Below are positions 42,901-55,300 of a DNA stretch of 64,000 bases, in pieces (the stretch's first letter is position 1; each line of letters opens with the position of its first letter). Origin of the DNA: Drechmeria coniospora. Lineage: Eukaryota > Ascomycota > Sordariomycetes > Hypocreales > Ophiocordycipitaceae. Made by a program: the position numbers and the translations under genes. The DNA lies in assembly GCF_001625195.1 (NCBI RefSeq), contig NC_054391.1, positions 1,860,001 to 1,924,000 of the forward strand, read 5' to 3'. The notes beneath the pieces were generated by a model that saw only the letters and a program-made list of their open reading frames with translations, ran no database searches and was not told the origin of the DNA.

Positions 42901-44505
42901 CTGCACAGTGCGCAGGTAGCATCAGGCAGCTGCCATGTATCAGTACCTTGCTTTGGTCCTGCACCACAACCAGATACGTACGCACATGTACTCCGTACGA
43001 AGAACTGCCGTGGTACATGTAAGTATGACCACCCGCCAAGTACAGGCAAGGTACCAATGTAGGAGCATACGGACGGAGTAAGTACGGAGTACGGAGTACA
43101 CTGTACCTCGAAGTGCCTGGCTGTGGTAGCATTGCATCATGCACGCACTATAGCGGGGGTTCGTTGATTTATCGATCGCTACGTAGTAATACTACCACCA
43201 CTGTTCTCGGCACTGTACTTGAACGGAGTACCGAGAACTTGTGCGTACGATGCACCTGCATGTAAGTTCTCCGTACATGCACCGCCACTAGTAATCCCTA
43301 GGAACTTACGGGCAGTACTCCATACTCCGCAGTACTTGTAAGTACTTGCATGCACTGCAACCTACGCATCGGATCGGTGCGTGCACAAGAACCGAGAACC
43401 CACTCTCCTGACATTGACTCGACGACCCAACGACCGTACTCGCGGCGCGACATGCCAGTCTATGTCAGGGTGAAATGTCGTCTCTGCGGATACAATGACG
43501 ACGGTTCGAGCATGTGCAATGTTCATTCTCGCACGTGCAAGCACTACCAGCTTGCTGCTAGCGCGGAGTACCTGAAGTGTACTTGCATCTGTCAAGACAT
43601 CGTACGGCTGCGATACGTGTACGTACTCTGTACGTACAGTCCATGTACCTGCTTCTCGCGAATACTTACGGAGTACTGCTCCCTGAGTTCGTGTCACTAC
43701 GTACTCGCGTCCTACGCTCCTGCAGGGACCTGCGCTGTCTCATTTCTGGGGCAAGGGCGATGGTCCAGGAGGTGTAAGTGTGTGTACCGCTACCTCAACT
43801 CCCTCATCCCTTCTCTCTGCAAGTCTAGTACATCGACATGTGGGCGGACACTGGCCCGTACTTGCACGGTGCAAACGAGGCACCTGCCCTGCCTACAGTT
43901 TTTCGGAGGAATGTGCGACGGAGCCCAGCTTCACAGTGCCGGCAGGCGCCAGCCGTACTCGTACATTCTACCTGCGCGGGTAGGTACTTCGACGTACGGA
44001 GCACTGCGGTGCAGCCTGGGTCGAAGGTACATGCGAATGACCCTGCAGGCTTGTACCAGGAACCTCAGCATGCACGAGGCACCTGGCTGAATCCGGAAGC
44101 AGGGTGTATCTGAAATGTACTTTCAACCCTGTGGCTCCGACCTCCGATCTGCCCAGAATGCCTCCCCAAATGGCCCCTACTGAACCTAGTACCGCCTAGT
44201 AGTTCCTGCTCGTGCTCACACACGAGGAATCAGGACAGATGTGGCATAAGCCGCCATGCTGATGGCCAGTTGGGTGAAGCTACTTGTAACCGGGCAACCC
44301 CCAGAAGTTCGGTCGGTCGATGTCATCGACGGTTTCGACCTCCCCCCCCCCCCCCCGTGCCCGAGCTGCCAACGTCGTCCGCCTCATCTCACTTCTTCCT
44401 CCTCCCCTCTCACGCGCTCTCGCCGACACGACACGAGCAGAGCAGTCAGTCGATCAGCAAGCAAGGCAAGCAGTCTGACGAGACGGCAGAAGTAGCAGCG
44501 CAGCC
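39917..44505. other. 4.6-kb gene-free region
   Basis: The left part (39.9-41.2 kb) is comparatively AT-rich and holds a roughly 140-bp tandem array. An ATG-started 121-aa frame at 40124-40489 (minus) uses A/T-ending codons unlike the real genes around it and was not called. The middle (41.2-42.8 kb) has no recognisable gene. From 42.8 to 44.2 kb the sequence is TAC/GTA-rich with ACGGAGTAC motifs; a 246-codon frame at 43350-44090 (plus) is Cys/Tyr-rich because of those motifs. A C15 run at 44342-44356 lies in the MFS gene's 5' flank. Confidence 0.45.
40531..41080. repeat. Tandem array of about 140 bp, four copies
   Basis: Four diverged copies begin near 40531, 40673, 40810 and 40950, with spacings of about 142, 137 and 140 bp. 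Shared landmarks in order are GAGTAT-CA-T-GTGTACC, CCAATGTTGG, ATGCATCACCTTATG, GCGTCCG and CGCACAACAAGAA. The region is AT-richer than the flanks. Since the period is not a multiple of three and drifts, it is more likely a non-coding satellite than a coding repeat. Confidence 0.85.
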
Positions 44506-46249
44506 ATGGATTTCTACCTCGCCAACCTCGTCGTCCTCGGCGCCGGCCTCGTCGGCGCCGGCTACTGGCAACACCAGAACAATATGACCAAGCTCACGCT
44601 CAATCAGAAGGAGGAGAGCAACGCCGACGGCGACGATCTCGAAGCCGAGGCGAACGGGGAAGACGAGGCCGAGATGCACCAGTTGGCCTGCAAGAACGAG
44701 GTCGATCGGTTCTGCCAGTTCCGCAACGGGTTCCTGGTCGTCTACGGCTTTGCCATCGCCGCCGACTGGCTCCAGGTAGGTCCAGGTCCCGTGCCGCCGC
44801 GATGAAGTGCCGATTCGTCAACCGGGTCACCGAGCACCCGGCGGATGGGATGGCCGTGGGCTGACGCGGCTCCGATGCCAGGGCTCCTTCATGTACAGCC
44901 TCTACAAGAACACTCTGCAGCTCCCGGAGCCGACGATCGCGACGCTCTTCGCCACCGGCTTCGTTTCGGGCGGCATCAGCGCCACCTTTGTCGGCACCTA
45001 CGCCGACAAGTTTGGCAGGAAGCGCGCCTGCCTCGCCTACTGCGCCATCTACGCCATGTCCTGCATGACGATGCTGTCCAGCAACATTGGCGTCCTCTAC
45101 TTCGGACGCGTCCTCGGCGGAATCAGCACCACGATCCTCTTCACCGCCTTTGAGACGTGGATGATTGCCGAGTACTCGCGCCTGGGCTTCGGCTACTCGG
45201 ACAGCGCGCTGAGCACCATCTACGGCACCATGTCGATCCTCAACGGCTTCATCGCCGTCGCCAGCGGCGTCATCGCCCAGCTCCTCGTCAAGGTCTCCAA
45301 CAACGAGGTGGCCCCCTTCCTCGCCAGCGTCGGCTGCCTCGGCGCCTCGGCGGTGCTCATCTCGCGCTCGTGGGTACGCATCGTCCTCGGCGCTCCTCGC
45401 CCGCGCTCGCCCGCTCTCCCCCTCTCCCGCTGCACCTCACCTGGACGTCCCCTTGACTGACCATCGGCGGGCCTCTACCCTTAGGCGGAAAACTTTGGAA
45501 CACCTCAGGTGACGCCGATCAAGTCGCTCCGCGCCAGCTTCGACGCGCTCCCAGGTAGGACGAAAGAGGATGACTGGCTGACGGTGGCGGCGACGATGTG
45601 ACGTGAGGCTAACGCGACGGATGCGCAGACTCCAAGATCCTAGTGGCCATCGGCTCCGCCTCCTGCTTCCTCGAGGGCTCCATGTACGTCATGGTCTATT
45701 CCTGGTCGCAGGCCATCATCTCGGCTCGCGAGATGGCCTCGACGACGGGCCACCCCCCCTTTGGCTACATCTTTGCCAACTTCATGTGCGCCCTGACGCT
45801 CGGCTCCTTCTTCTACGCCTACGTGACGCGGGGCGGCAACTCGATCCAGCTCTCGTCCGACTCGGTCCAGCTCTCGCTCGCCGCCTCGGCCGTCAGCCTG
45901 CTTGTGACAGTGACGACGACGGGCGAGGCTTTCCGCTTCTGGTCCTTCCTCGTCTTCGAGTTCTGCCTCGGCATCTACTTCCCGAGCATCGGCTACCTCA
46001 AGGGCAACCTCTTCGGCAACGAAATCCGCGGCAAGGTCTATGGCCTGTTGCGCGTGCCGCTCAACGCCTTTGTCACCGTCTCCCTCGTCACCATCGCGCC
46101 AGGTAAGAGTTCCCAGCCGGCTGCCGCCCACGGTTGATGCGTTGCGGCTAAGACGCTTCCCAGGAGATGCGAGTCGCGAGAACAGGTTCATGGTATGCGG
46201 CGGCCTACTGCTCGTCGCCGTCGCTCTCATGGCCCGGTACATCAACTAG
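44506..46249 (+). CDS. MFS transporter, molybdate-anion transporter (MFSD5)-like
   Basis: Predicted 463-aa polytopic membrane protein in five exons: 44506-44775, 44882-45373, 45485-45554, 45629-46102 and 46164-46249. All four introns keep frame. Exon 3 is only 70 bp (AENFGTPQVTPIKSLRASFDALP). The MFSD5-like pattern is seen in RNGFLVVYGFAIAADWLQGSF, YKNTLQLPEPTIATLFATGF, the loop-2/3 motif GTYADKFGRKRACL, and FETWMIAEYSRLGFG. The later exons hold GSMYVMVYSWSQAI, YFPSIGYLKGNLFGNEIRGK and a final helix FMVCGGLLLVAVALMARYI. Related proteins import molybdate with high affinity in algae and plants; the substrate in this organism is inferred only. The acidic stretch at about 37-57 is a cytosolic loop after TM1. 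The start at MDFYLANLV is the family's usual one. Confidence 0.92.
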
Positions 46250-49200
46250 AGCGCGAGGGGTCGTCGCCCGCCGCTCCGGACCCCGCCCGCCATGGAAACG
46301 CGAGCGGGCGCCGTCCCAACCACTCGATGGAAAAGGGCGCCATGCAACAAAGGAGCTAGGTGGCACCCGGAGCGCAGCGCGAGCCGGGTGTCCGACTTGC
46401 ACGCCTTATCATCATCAATCGTAGACGACTGCGGCAACCACTGCTATCCACACAAACGACTGCATCATTTGCGAGGCGGGCCGTTGGGAGCGAGGGGTTC
46501 CGATGGAAAGGGTTTTTTTTAGACGTCGGGGGAGAGGCAAGTTGGGGTTGGGAGGCAACACTGCGAGCATTACATGTAATTCTTTCGGTCAAGTACTAGA
46601 GCAAGTAGGGCGTGCTGGGTGCTGGTGTGACCTACCTACTGCAGGTAGGTAGAGTACTAGAGGCACCTACTAGGTTAGTGGCTAGTGCCTACTTAGGTAC
46701 CAGGTTCTAGGTACTAGGTTAGTATGGATGAGGACTTGTAACACTACCTAGTAGTTTGTTGGCCGTGGCCCTCGCTGAATCCCAGGTGTAATTGCCAAAT
46801 TGTACCGATTTCCAACCGCCGACGCACGCATTTTCCGCCGTTGGCCAGGGTACAAAATTGCGGGATACCAAACTAATAGGGACAAGCCCGATGTGTACAT
46901 GTACAGTACGAGTACCGCCAGTAAGTAAAGTGCACACCGACAGACCATACTGTACATCAGTTCAATGCAATTGCATGCTACAAGTACGAACAGAGTACGG
47001 AGTACATGTACAAATTACAGTAATTAAATGTACAGTATGTACTCCGTGCAACGCAGCACATCAGACACTATAGATACAGCGTGTGGTGTACTTACTGCAT
47101 GCACTTGCAGGTCGGTGCGTGAACTCGCCCCTGTTGCAACGTAAGTATTCCGCACAAGTACCGGCCGAGTACGGAGCGCTTGGAACCTGTTCGTTCGTCG
47201 TTTTGCCTCTGCGTCACATTCAACGGTGGTCGGTCGAAACGAGCCACAAAGCGAGGACGATTGTGTCATGCCAGTATTACTCCGTTGTCCGTACATGGAC
47301 AAATGTAAGTGTACATGTACGTGCTCTGCACGGAGCATTCCGTACGGAGCACATGTACGGAGTAATACTTGTAATTAGTTGACCAATACTTACAGCACGC
47401 GAACAGCGTGCAACTACAGTAGAGTAAGTACACCTTGCTCCGTATGCCAGTAGTACCTGCTTACAAGTACTTGTAAGCAGGCAATTCTATGCATCCCAGT
47501 ACAGCCAAGTACTTACATGTACTGTGCACTACGGAGTCGTTGTAAATGTGCATGTACCTGCACCTGCATGGTTCTCTAACATGGTTCTCTAATTACCGAC
47601 GATCTGGTGGACGGGTGGTATCATCATTCAGGTACCCTTCATCGTTGCTTTTTCGCAGGGCGACGGCGCGACACGAGGGGGCGGTCGCCACGTCCAGATG
47701 GGTCCCGAGCACCCTGCTCTCAGTACTCCATACACCTACTAGGTACTTAAGTGCTCTATATTACAGCACACCTTCTCCGTGCTCCTACAATACAACTACT
47801 CTGTTCATGAACTTGATTCCCACCTCGGCAAGGAGTGCCCAGTAGTCGAAGAAGAGAGGGAGAGGTACGACGACCTCGTGCATGCAAGGTGCAAGTACTC
47901 CGTCCATGCACACTGTACGGGCCATGACATGTACAAGTACAGCACCTGCATGCAGCTGCAGCAGCGCGAGTACAAGTACTTAGGTTTGCGCTTACGGTAT
48001 TGATACATGCAAGTATTAATACTCGTCGGCCGACTACTCCTCCGTTGGTACCAGGTACATGTACTCCGTAAGCTCGTCATCATCGTGCCACCTCTCAAAG
48101 CACGCCTCCAACGCCTACGGACGTGTACAAGCAATGCTCGATCATTTTACATACTCGCGCATGGCTCGCTTGAGCATTCGCCATGGCACCGCATTCAACC
48201 CGACGCAGACGTGGAATCCATACGAATCATGAACCTCCTCGCCGTGCCTGCCGACTCGTGGCCGGCCGGCATCCTCGGCCCAGGATCAAACGTGTACTCA
48301 TGCCTCTCGTTGCGCGGTCGACCTGCTCTTAGCACGGGCGCCCATACCAGTCGAGCACACCACCGCTGCCGCCACGTCCCCCGCCACGGCTGCCGACGAC
48401 GGGCGCGACGAGACGCGATTATTGGCACGCGTCGTCGCCAATCAAGTTCGCGGGCGACGCAGCAGGAGGCGACCAGCAACCCCCGGTCGCAGCGAGGGCT
48501 CGCTCGCACTCGAGAGCGAGACAAAATCCGGCGAATGGCTTCTCCCCCTCTCTGTCTCAGGCCTCCTCGACGACGGCCAGCCCTACTTTGGGAATTGACC
48601 CTCTGCGCTTTGGACCCTGCGGCGGCCGACGACGACTGCGAGCCTGTCTCGGCTGCTGGTGGAAGAAGAGGACACAGCTGTGGCGGCGCGATGTGCCCTC
48701 GTGGCGTCGCCCGTGGCGTCGGTTGCCCATGCAGGCGGAGAGCAAGCCTCGGGAGGGGGTGGAGACTGCAGGGTCGGTACGAACGCAACAAGGGTTCGGT
48801 GGCGCGGGCGAGCGACGTCGAGGCAGCGGCTGTGGGTGTCGTGCGAGGGACTCTGCAGGGACTCTGCAGGGACTCTACAGCGTACGCACCAAGTGCCAGC
48901 ACTCGGTACCGAACCGGATCACCATGCTTGTACTCCGTACCGATACCGTGCAATGCACAGTGTCCATCGCCATACTCTCCCACCAGTGGCCGAGCCGTAC
49001 GCTTGCACTGGTGGCGGCCGTGAGGACGCAGTGCCACAGGCACATGTGGTACCTGGGGCAATGCGCTGGCGGCAACGTGCCGGCGACGACCTGAATGTAC
49101 TGGCGACGTGGCTGGCGGGAGACTGGCGGGCTTATTGTGTGCCCATCCAGCTGCACTCTTGTACATGACATGGATGGGATGGTTGTTGCCTGCCCACTTG

Positions 49201-51207
49201 TGCTGGCATCTGCTGACACATATGACGAATGGTGCAAGGAGATGGTACAGCACGCAGCATGCAAGTGCACGGAGGAACTCGAGTGCTGGTCGATGCTCGG
49301 CATACGGCATGGAGTGCACGAGGACCTCGAGCACTGGTTGCTGCCCCTCAACACTTGTGCTCTGCCTTGTCAATGGCAATCGGGGACGGATCCAGGCAGC
49401 GATGGAGCCAAGTCCGATGCCACGTATTACTTGCTGTACGGAGCTAAGTACATGCGCGGGCAGCAACGTACGTACAGTGCGCAGGTGATTATAGAATTAC
49501 CGTACTCCGACCGCACCACGGAGTACACCTGCAGTACTCCGTACTTGCCGTCATCATCGTGTGCGGGTACAGTACATTTTTCGTGGAGGGAGGTATTAGT
49601 TTTAGCTCGCAATCAGCACCCTCGGCACTGCTGCGCATGTACCAGTACTCTGTACGGTACGGCGTCGTACGTTCCCCGCCAGATTCCTGCATGTACCGCT
49701 ACCTTGTTCGTACTTACGCCACGCCCCTGCATGCGAGTACATGTCAGTGTATCTGTGCCTGTCCGCGGGTTGCCTTGGCAGGCATGCACATGTACTGCTA
49801 GGGAGTCGGGAGTCAGGGACGGACGGGCACCTTCAGTACAGGAGATGCCAGGAGAGGCAGGGAGGGTTGCCCTAGCTTGTCGGTTTCGGGTTAGTCGCGA
49901 GGTAAGCTCGTGCAACCTCCTCGCGAGTCGTTCTTTCTATCGGCTGGCTATTGTTTCCAGCCCCCCTTATTCCCTCTTTCGGCGCCATTCATCGCCTTTG
50001 GCCCGCGATATGCAGGTTGACCAGTGGTGGTGGAGGCAATGGTGGTGGAGTCGATGGTGGTGGAGGCAATGGTTGTGGAGGCAATGGTCGTGGTGGTGGT
50101 GGTGTCGGTCTTGATCGTCGTCGTCGTCCGTCGTCGGCCTGTCGTGGTGGCGGCAGGGTGGGTGGTGCCAGCCGAACCAACGACGGCGAACCACGAGCTC
50201 GGGCAAATACGAGCAAGCGAGCGGTGCGAGCACCTACTGTAAACGCTGCCGCGCGAGGATTGTGTCTCCCAATCCCGGCTCCCTGTGCGCCAAAACGTCA
50301 GCAGGCTATGACTCGGAAACCGACGTCGCTACGACAGCTACCAGTCACGAACTGGCAGCATCTCCGTCCGCATGTACGCCGCCCTCCGCCGGCAGGGACT
50401 GCGTGGACAGCTCGCCGCACCTCGACGCCGGCGAAGAGGTCACTTCCGCCCAGACGCAGGCTGGCGAGCGTGTACCGTACAGGGGTCGCGCGCCTGCACT
50501 GTACCGTAGACTTTACACCTGTCATGTCCGTGACTGCTAGTGCCCTGTAGTCGCTCGTCCAGGGGCTTGGCGGCCGGGTATCACTCGACAGGCACGCCTC
50601 GATCCACTAGCGGCCCTCGGGCGAGCCTCCTTGGCTTCTAGCAGGAAGCTAACTCGAGGAATGCGCAGCCCTGATGTATCAGACATATGCGAGCATATGT
50701 GTCTTGCTCGCATTTTTAAGTTCAATGTCCGGGGCGAGGGAGCGACGCAGCAACGAGCATCCCGTCGACTTCCTGCCGTCGCGTTATCCCTCGGCGCTGC
50801 GTAAAAGGTCGCCCAGTCCGGTTCGTTGTCGTCGTTGCCTCATCCGCATCGTTGCTTCGCCGTTGCCACTTCCTTGGCCACTAGCATTCGTTGTCATTGT
50901 CGTTGACATCGTTGCATCGAATCGTACCCGCATACGTCGGTCGAGAAGAAGACGAAGAAGTGTTGCTGCCTCCTCGTTGCCGCTCCTCCTCCACTTCCTC
51001 CTTGTCCCTCTACTCTACCGTCCCTCTACCTCCTTCCTCCTCTTCTTCCTTTCTCTACCTTGCTCTCTCCCAACTCGTTCGCTCCTCCTTCGTTCTCTCC
51101 CCCTCCCCCCCCCCCCCTCCTCTCCTCATCGATCCCCCCCTCGCCCTTCCAACTCCCCCCGTCACCCTTCAGCCGTCCGCGATCAGCAACCCGCGAGGTC
51201 CAGCCGC
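46250..51207. other. 5-kb gene-free region dense in ACGGAGTAC motifs
   Basis: From 46.6 to 48.1 kb and 49.4 to 49.8 kb the sequence is full of TACCTA, TACTTGTAC and ACGGAGTAC strings. Between 48.2 and 49.4 kb it is GC-richer with overlapping frames on both strands (48007-49023 plus, 48195-49466 minus) and no recognisable family; neither was called. At 48850-48890 GGGACTCTGCA is repeated three times. The last 500 bp (50.7-51.2 kb) are CT-rich 5' flank of the next gene. Confidence 0.45.
50018..50130. repeat. GGTGGTGGAGGCAAT minisatellite
   Basis: About seven imperfect 15-bp units of GGTGGTGGAGGCAAT (with GGTGGTGGAGTCGAT and GGTTGTGGAGGCAAT variants) lie in tandem. In one plus frame they would encode GGGGN repeats, but no surrounding gene was found. 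Confidence 0.85.
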
Positions 51208-52323
51208 ATGTATTCCTCACTGCGTCCTGTCGTCCTTGCCTTCATCGCCTCGACGAGGCAGCTCATCAACAACTCCTTCACCCAGTACGAGCCCATCGGT
51301 GGGAAGAACGGAACGATGATGCGGCGTACGGCCAACAAGCGGGTCATCACCATCTCGGCCGTCGCTGCCGGCCTGCTCTGCTTCCTCATCTTCCACAAGT
51401 TCTTCGGCGGCGGCGGCGGCCTCTTCACGAGCCTGCCCGGCGGCATCTTCGGCGCCGCCAGCGCCGACCTCGCGGCGAGGATAAGCCTCGCCGAGCGGCT
51501 CTGGTACCAGTCTCGGCAGGATCGCCTCCACATGGTCTCGGCCATGGGCACCCGCAAGTTCCCCGACGCCTACATCTACCCCTACCACGTCTGGGACTAC
51601 GCCCGCCCGAGCTGGACCTGCCCCTGGGAGCTCGAGCGCGTCGGCTCCCTCGGCGACGGCGGCAAGGTCGTCTGCGGCATGTCTCGCTACGAGAAGCGAA
51701 GCCCCGGCCCGTCGTCGAGCTCCAACCCGGCCAAGGAGCTCATCGTCTACTCCTTCGGCGTCAGCACCGACTCCTCTTTCGAGGCGGCCCTCCTCGACCG
51801 CCTCAACGCCCGCATCTGGGGCTACGACTTCAGCGTCAACGGCTGGGGCGCCCAGATCCACGGCCCCCAGTACTCGCGCGCCATCTTCCACAAGACGGGC
51901 ATCTCCAACGTCACCAACAAGGCTGGCGACCCGCCCATGACCAAGATCAGCGACCTCATGAAGGAGAACGGGCACACGTACATCGACATCGTCAAGATGG
52001 ACATTGAAGGCGCCGAGTTCGACTCGATGACGGCCTGGATCAACGACGTCAAGGCCGAGTTCGGCGAAGGCAACAACGCTACCCTCCCCTTCGGCCAGCT
52101 CCTCATCGAGCTCCACTTCATGCCGTCGCCTCCCAAGCTCCACATCCCCGACAACATGACCCAGTGGGTCAACTGGTGGCAGTCGCTCGAGGACATGGGC
52201 CTGCGCCCCGCCAACAACGAGGCCAACTGGATCGGCAACAACGTCTACGGCAAGCCGCGCTTCATGGAGTACACGCTCATCAACGGCCTCGACCACAAGA
52301 GGAATCTGCTGCTGTGGGACTAA
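51208..52323 (+). CDS. Type II membrane methyltransferase-like protein (Methyltransf_22/FkbM type)
   Basis: Single-exon gene for 371 aa. A single membrane segment at about 46-63 (VITISAVAAGLLCFLIFHKF) follows a short basic N-terminus, so a Golgi-type orientation with a lumenal catalytic domain is likely. The conserved entry block WTCPWELERVGSLGDGGKVV is typical of METTL24/Methyltransf_22 proteins. An AdoMet-binding-like region follows (ELIVYSFGVSTDSSFEAALL, then IWGYDFSVN), with the FkbM-like motif YIDIVKMDIEGAEFDSM and QLLIELHF. Substrate is unknown; sugar or glycan methylation is a guess from the topology. The reading frame stays open upstream to an ATG at 50674, but that 178-codon extension is CT-rich low complexity, so I take it as 5' UTR and choose ATG 51208. 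Confidence 0.85.
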   Translation: MYSSLRPVVLAFIASTRQLINNSFTQYEPIGGKNGTMMRRTANKRVITISAVAAGLLCFLIFHKFFGGGGGLFTSLPGGIFGAASADLAARISLAERLWYQSRQDRLHMVSAMGTRKFPDAYIYPYHVWDYARPSWTCPWELERVGSLGDGGKVVCGMSRYEKRSPGPSSSSNPAKELIVYSFGVSTDSSFEAALLDRLNARIWGYDFSVNGWGAQIHGPQYSRAIFHKTGISNVTNKAGDPPMTKISDLMKENGHTYIDIVKMDIEGAEFDSMTAWINDVKAEFGEGNNATLPFGQLLIELHFMPSPPKLHIPDNMTQWVNWWQSLEDMGLRPANNEANWIGNNVYGKPRFMEYTLINGLDHKRNLLLWD

Positions 52324-55300
52324 CGGCCCCGCGTCGGCCAAGGCGGAATGTGGGAAATATTATCGTGGGGGGGAGCCTTCTCTTTTGAGGATGGAGAAGC
52401 TGCGTACCCCATCTCTTTGTACCCAACTAGATGTTATTGTACTCCGACAAATGTTGAGAACTCATTGCCATGCTTGCTTGCCTTGATTCGGGATTCATTC
52501 GTCGAGACGAAGCATGCCTTGTGCCATTTGCCTCTGCCTTGGGACGTCGTCGTTCAAGCTCGCCCGGCGGCCCTCGGCTTGCGTGAACGGTGATGGACGG
52601 ACGGACGTGGCATCATTCCGTGCCATGCATGCAATGCCTGTGTCGTTGGCGCGGAACGGATGATGGCGGCGTCATGGTTCGCACGCTTACAATGCCGGCG
52701 CCCCGCTTCCGCAACGGCCTTGGCCAGCCGGCGGCGTTGACGTCGCACAGTGTGCATCGCCGACCATCTATACTGGAGGCGCCCGTAATAATAGTTTGCC
52801 GCCGTCGTTGGGAGGTAGCTCTTCCGTCGTCCGGCACAACCCATCGTATGGCTTTGGTCGCATCTCGACCAAGTGGAGCGTCTACAGTGCCTGGCCTGCA
52901 CACTCGCTACTCCACGGCAAGGTCAACATGGGGACTAAATACGCACTACGTGTAGCTTAAGGTGCACACGCACAATCATGCAACAGCATTTACCACGACT
53001 CCACTAGGATAGTTCATAGAGCTTACCTTGTTCCGTCCTCCGGCTGAACTATTTGCAGGAACGGTTTCTCGTTATGCTCACTAGAACTCCCCTCCCCCAC
53101 AGGGTAACTTGTAATACTTTTGTCATGGTATGAAGGCTATCCCGCCAAAGTATGTTCATGTCTCTTTCGCTCTTTCACCTGCCGCTCTTATACTGCAAGC
53201 CTATTCAATGCAATCTCACCAAAGTATGGTTCTTGCCTCCTTCACCCGCAACTCTCATGCTGTAAGCCTCTTTCATGCAATTTCGCCTTGGCCGATGGGA
53301 CGGATGGCCGTCCACACTCCAAACGTTGCTTGGTGTTATGCCATCTCCGCCCATGGCTCATGTGCCTTTACGTGTGTGATGCATATAACTGTATGTCCAG
53401 AACGTTACCGCCACCATGATCCACGAAGTAGCACTTGCATTGCCGCCCGCACGCCTTCACGCCTCCACGCCTCCACGCCTCCAAGCCTTTCCGGTCCGTC
53501 ATGTAGTAGTGTAAGTTGTACGATTCCGTCGCACCTTTTGGTTGGGCTTGTGGTGTGAAGCTGCTAGTCGTCCTCGCCACAAAGCGGAGCAGCTGGAGAG
53601 TTTCCTGCAAATGGGCTGCTCCGCGGTCGTCTAGTTGCCATCAAAGTTGTCGCCGCCATATGGTAAGTCGCCTCGGTTTCTGTCCTGGTGACGGTCGAGG
53701 CGAGGCGGCATTCTCTGATGATTCAACGTCTGCCAACTTTGCATTCAACTTCGATCTGTGTTGAGAAAACGATTCAATCGATGCCCGAACCAAATCACTG
53801 GCCGCATTGGCAGGAGTTTGACTGGAATGTGGTTGAACGGTGGAGAGAGATTGGTTGCCATACCATCGACGGAAGTCCCTTTGTGCTATGGACTTGAGGG
53901 CTTGAATAAGAAGATGTTGACGAGATGTAGTCATATTGGGTCACGTGAGAATGGCGAGCTCAACTGGGCAGGTCCGTGATGGACATGGGGGTGCTAGCAT
54001 CTGAGGCAACGATAACTAGCATGACAATCTCAATAACGCGGAGGTGAATTCTTGTCATATGACTGCCGAACCATGCGAATGGCACGACGGACGATGGTCA
54101 TGTTCGAACCGATCACCCAAAAGACGGCGACGCGGGGGTTTACCCAGGCATCCGTGATAATGTTGGAATGGCAGATGGTCCCCGAGCGTGCACAAGTTTC
54201 GTCGGCGTGCTCCCTATTGTCAACACAACGCAGATAGCACTGCAAATCCCGGTAGATCGAGGACGTTTCCGAAGGCCTAGAGTTCATCAAGGGGGAGCGG
54301 CCTAACGAGCAGATAATTTCGAGTTTCGGTCCTCCAAAGCGCATACGAGGCAATTTGCCTATTTTGCCGGCCGTCATGGAAGTGGCGGTCGAAAACTTGT
54401 GCTTAATGTGAAAGACGGCGAGATTGTCGAGGATAGAACAAGTTCAACACTTCTTCCGAGGTCACGATTCTCAGCATTGTTACCATGTTTTTGCAAGTTT
54501 CCATTCTACGTCATGGTATGAGTTTTTGAATGCCCATTGAAACCGCAGTGTTCCATCTTCCATGTTCACGATCCCGTCGTGAACCACGGACGGCGCCCTC
54601 GGCCACGACGAAGTAGTTGCCGGGCAATGGCACCTCGTCATTGCTGCCGCTTTGCAGGATGAATGAGCTTTATTCAACGATCATGATCTCAACCATGTTG
54701 TAGAAGTTGGCGTTGGTTGCGCTACGCTTGACGACAAGACTGCCTAGCAGGATGTCCACATGTAGGAGGTTGTGGATGAAGATGTTGCCAAAAATTGATC
54801 ATGCATTTTTCCCCCGGACTGATGCATTATTGACTGCATTTGGCTGGAGTGCAAAGACCAAAGCAACGTACTGGAGAGAGCCGAATCAAACTGGGGCGGT
54901 ACACCAATGAATATAACAGCGAGCGAACGATGGCCATGGCGGATTAAGTAGAGTCGTTTTCTTGCCGCCGCCATCTCGACGCGTAGAAAGGAGTAAGAGA
55001 TGAAATTTTCAGGCACAAGACTTTACAGTAGTATTTAGAGAATACCATGATGTTACACCAAGCGGAGATGAGCCTACTGAGGAGCACAACACGACAAGCG
55101 GCGAGCGGGCCAAAGAGCGCTCTTAGCATGTTCATTCTTCCTTCTCCGGGCCTTGGCTTCACAAAATCTGATATTTTCGCGGAACAATCCAGCCGACATT
55201 CGTACTCATTTGCGGTCATAATAGTTTACGCCAAAGTAAATACCGAGCGCGTGAGGGACTCCACGGACGGGAGGGCAAGAGTGTCAACAGTCAGGAATTA

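Noticed and set aside
43350..44090. 246-codon Cys-rich frame that looked like a secreted cysteine-rich protein
   Set aside because: The Cys, Tyr and Thr come from TGTAC/TACTTG-type intergenic motifs; there is no signal peptide, the Cys spacing is irregular and no family is recognised.
48007..49023. 338-codon plus frame and overlapping 423-codon minus frame (48195-49466)
   Set aside because: Both overlap in GC-rich DNA, neither has a recognisable family, and the amino-acid composition (Arg/Ala/Cys/Pro) is typical of random GC-rich frames.
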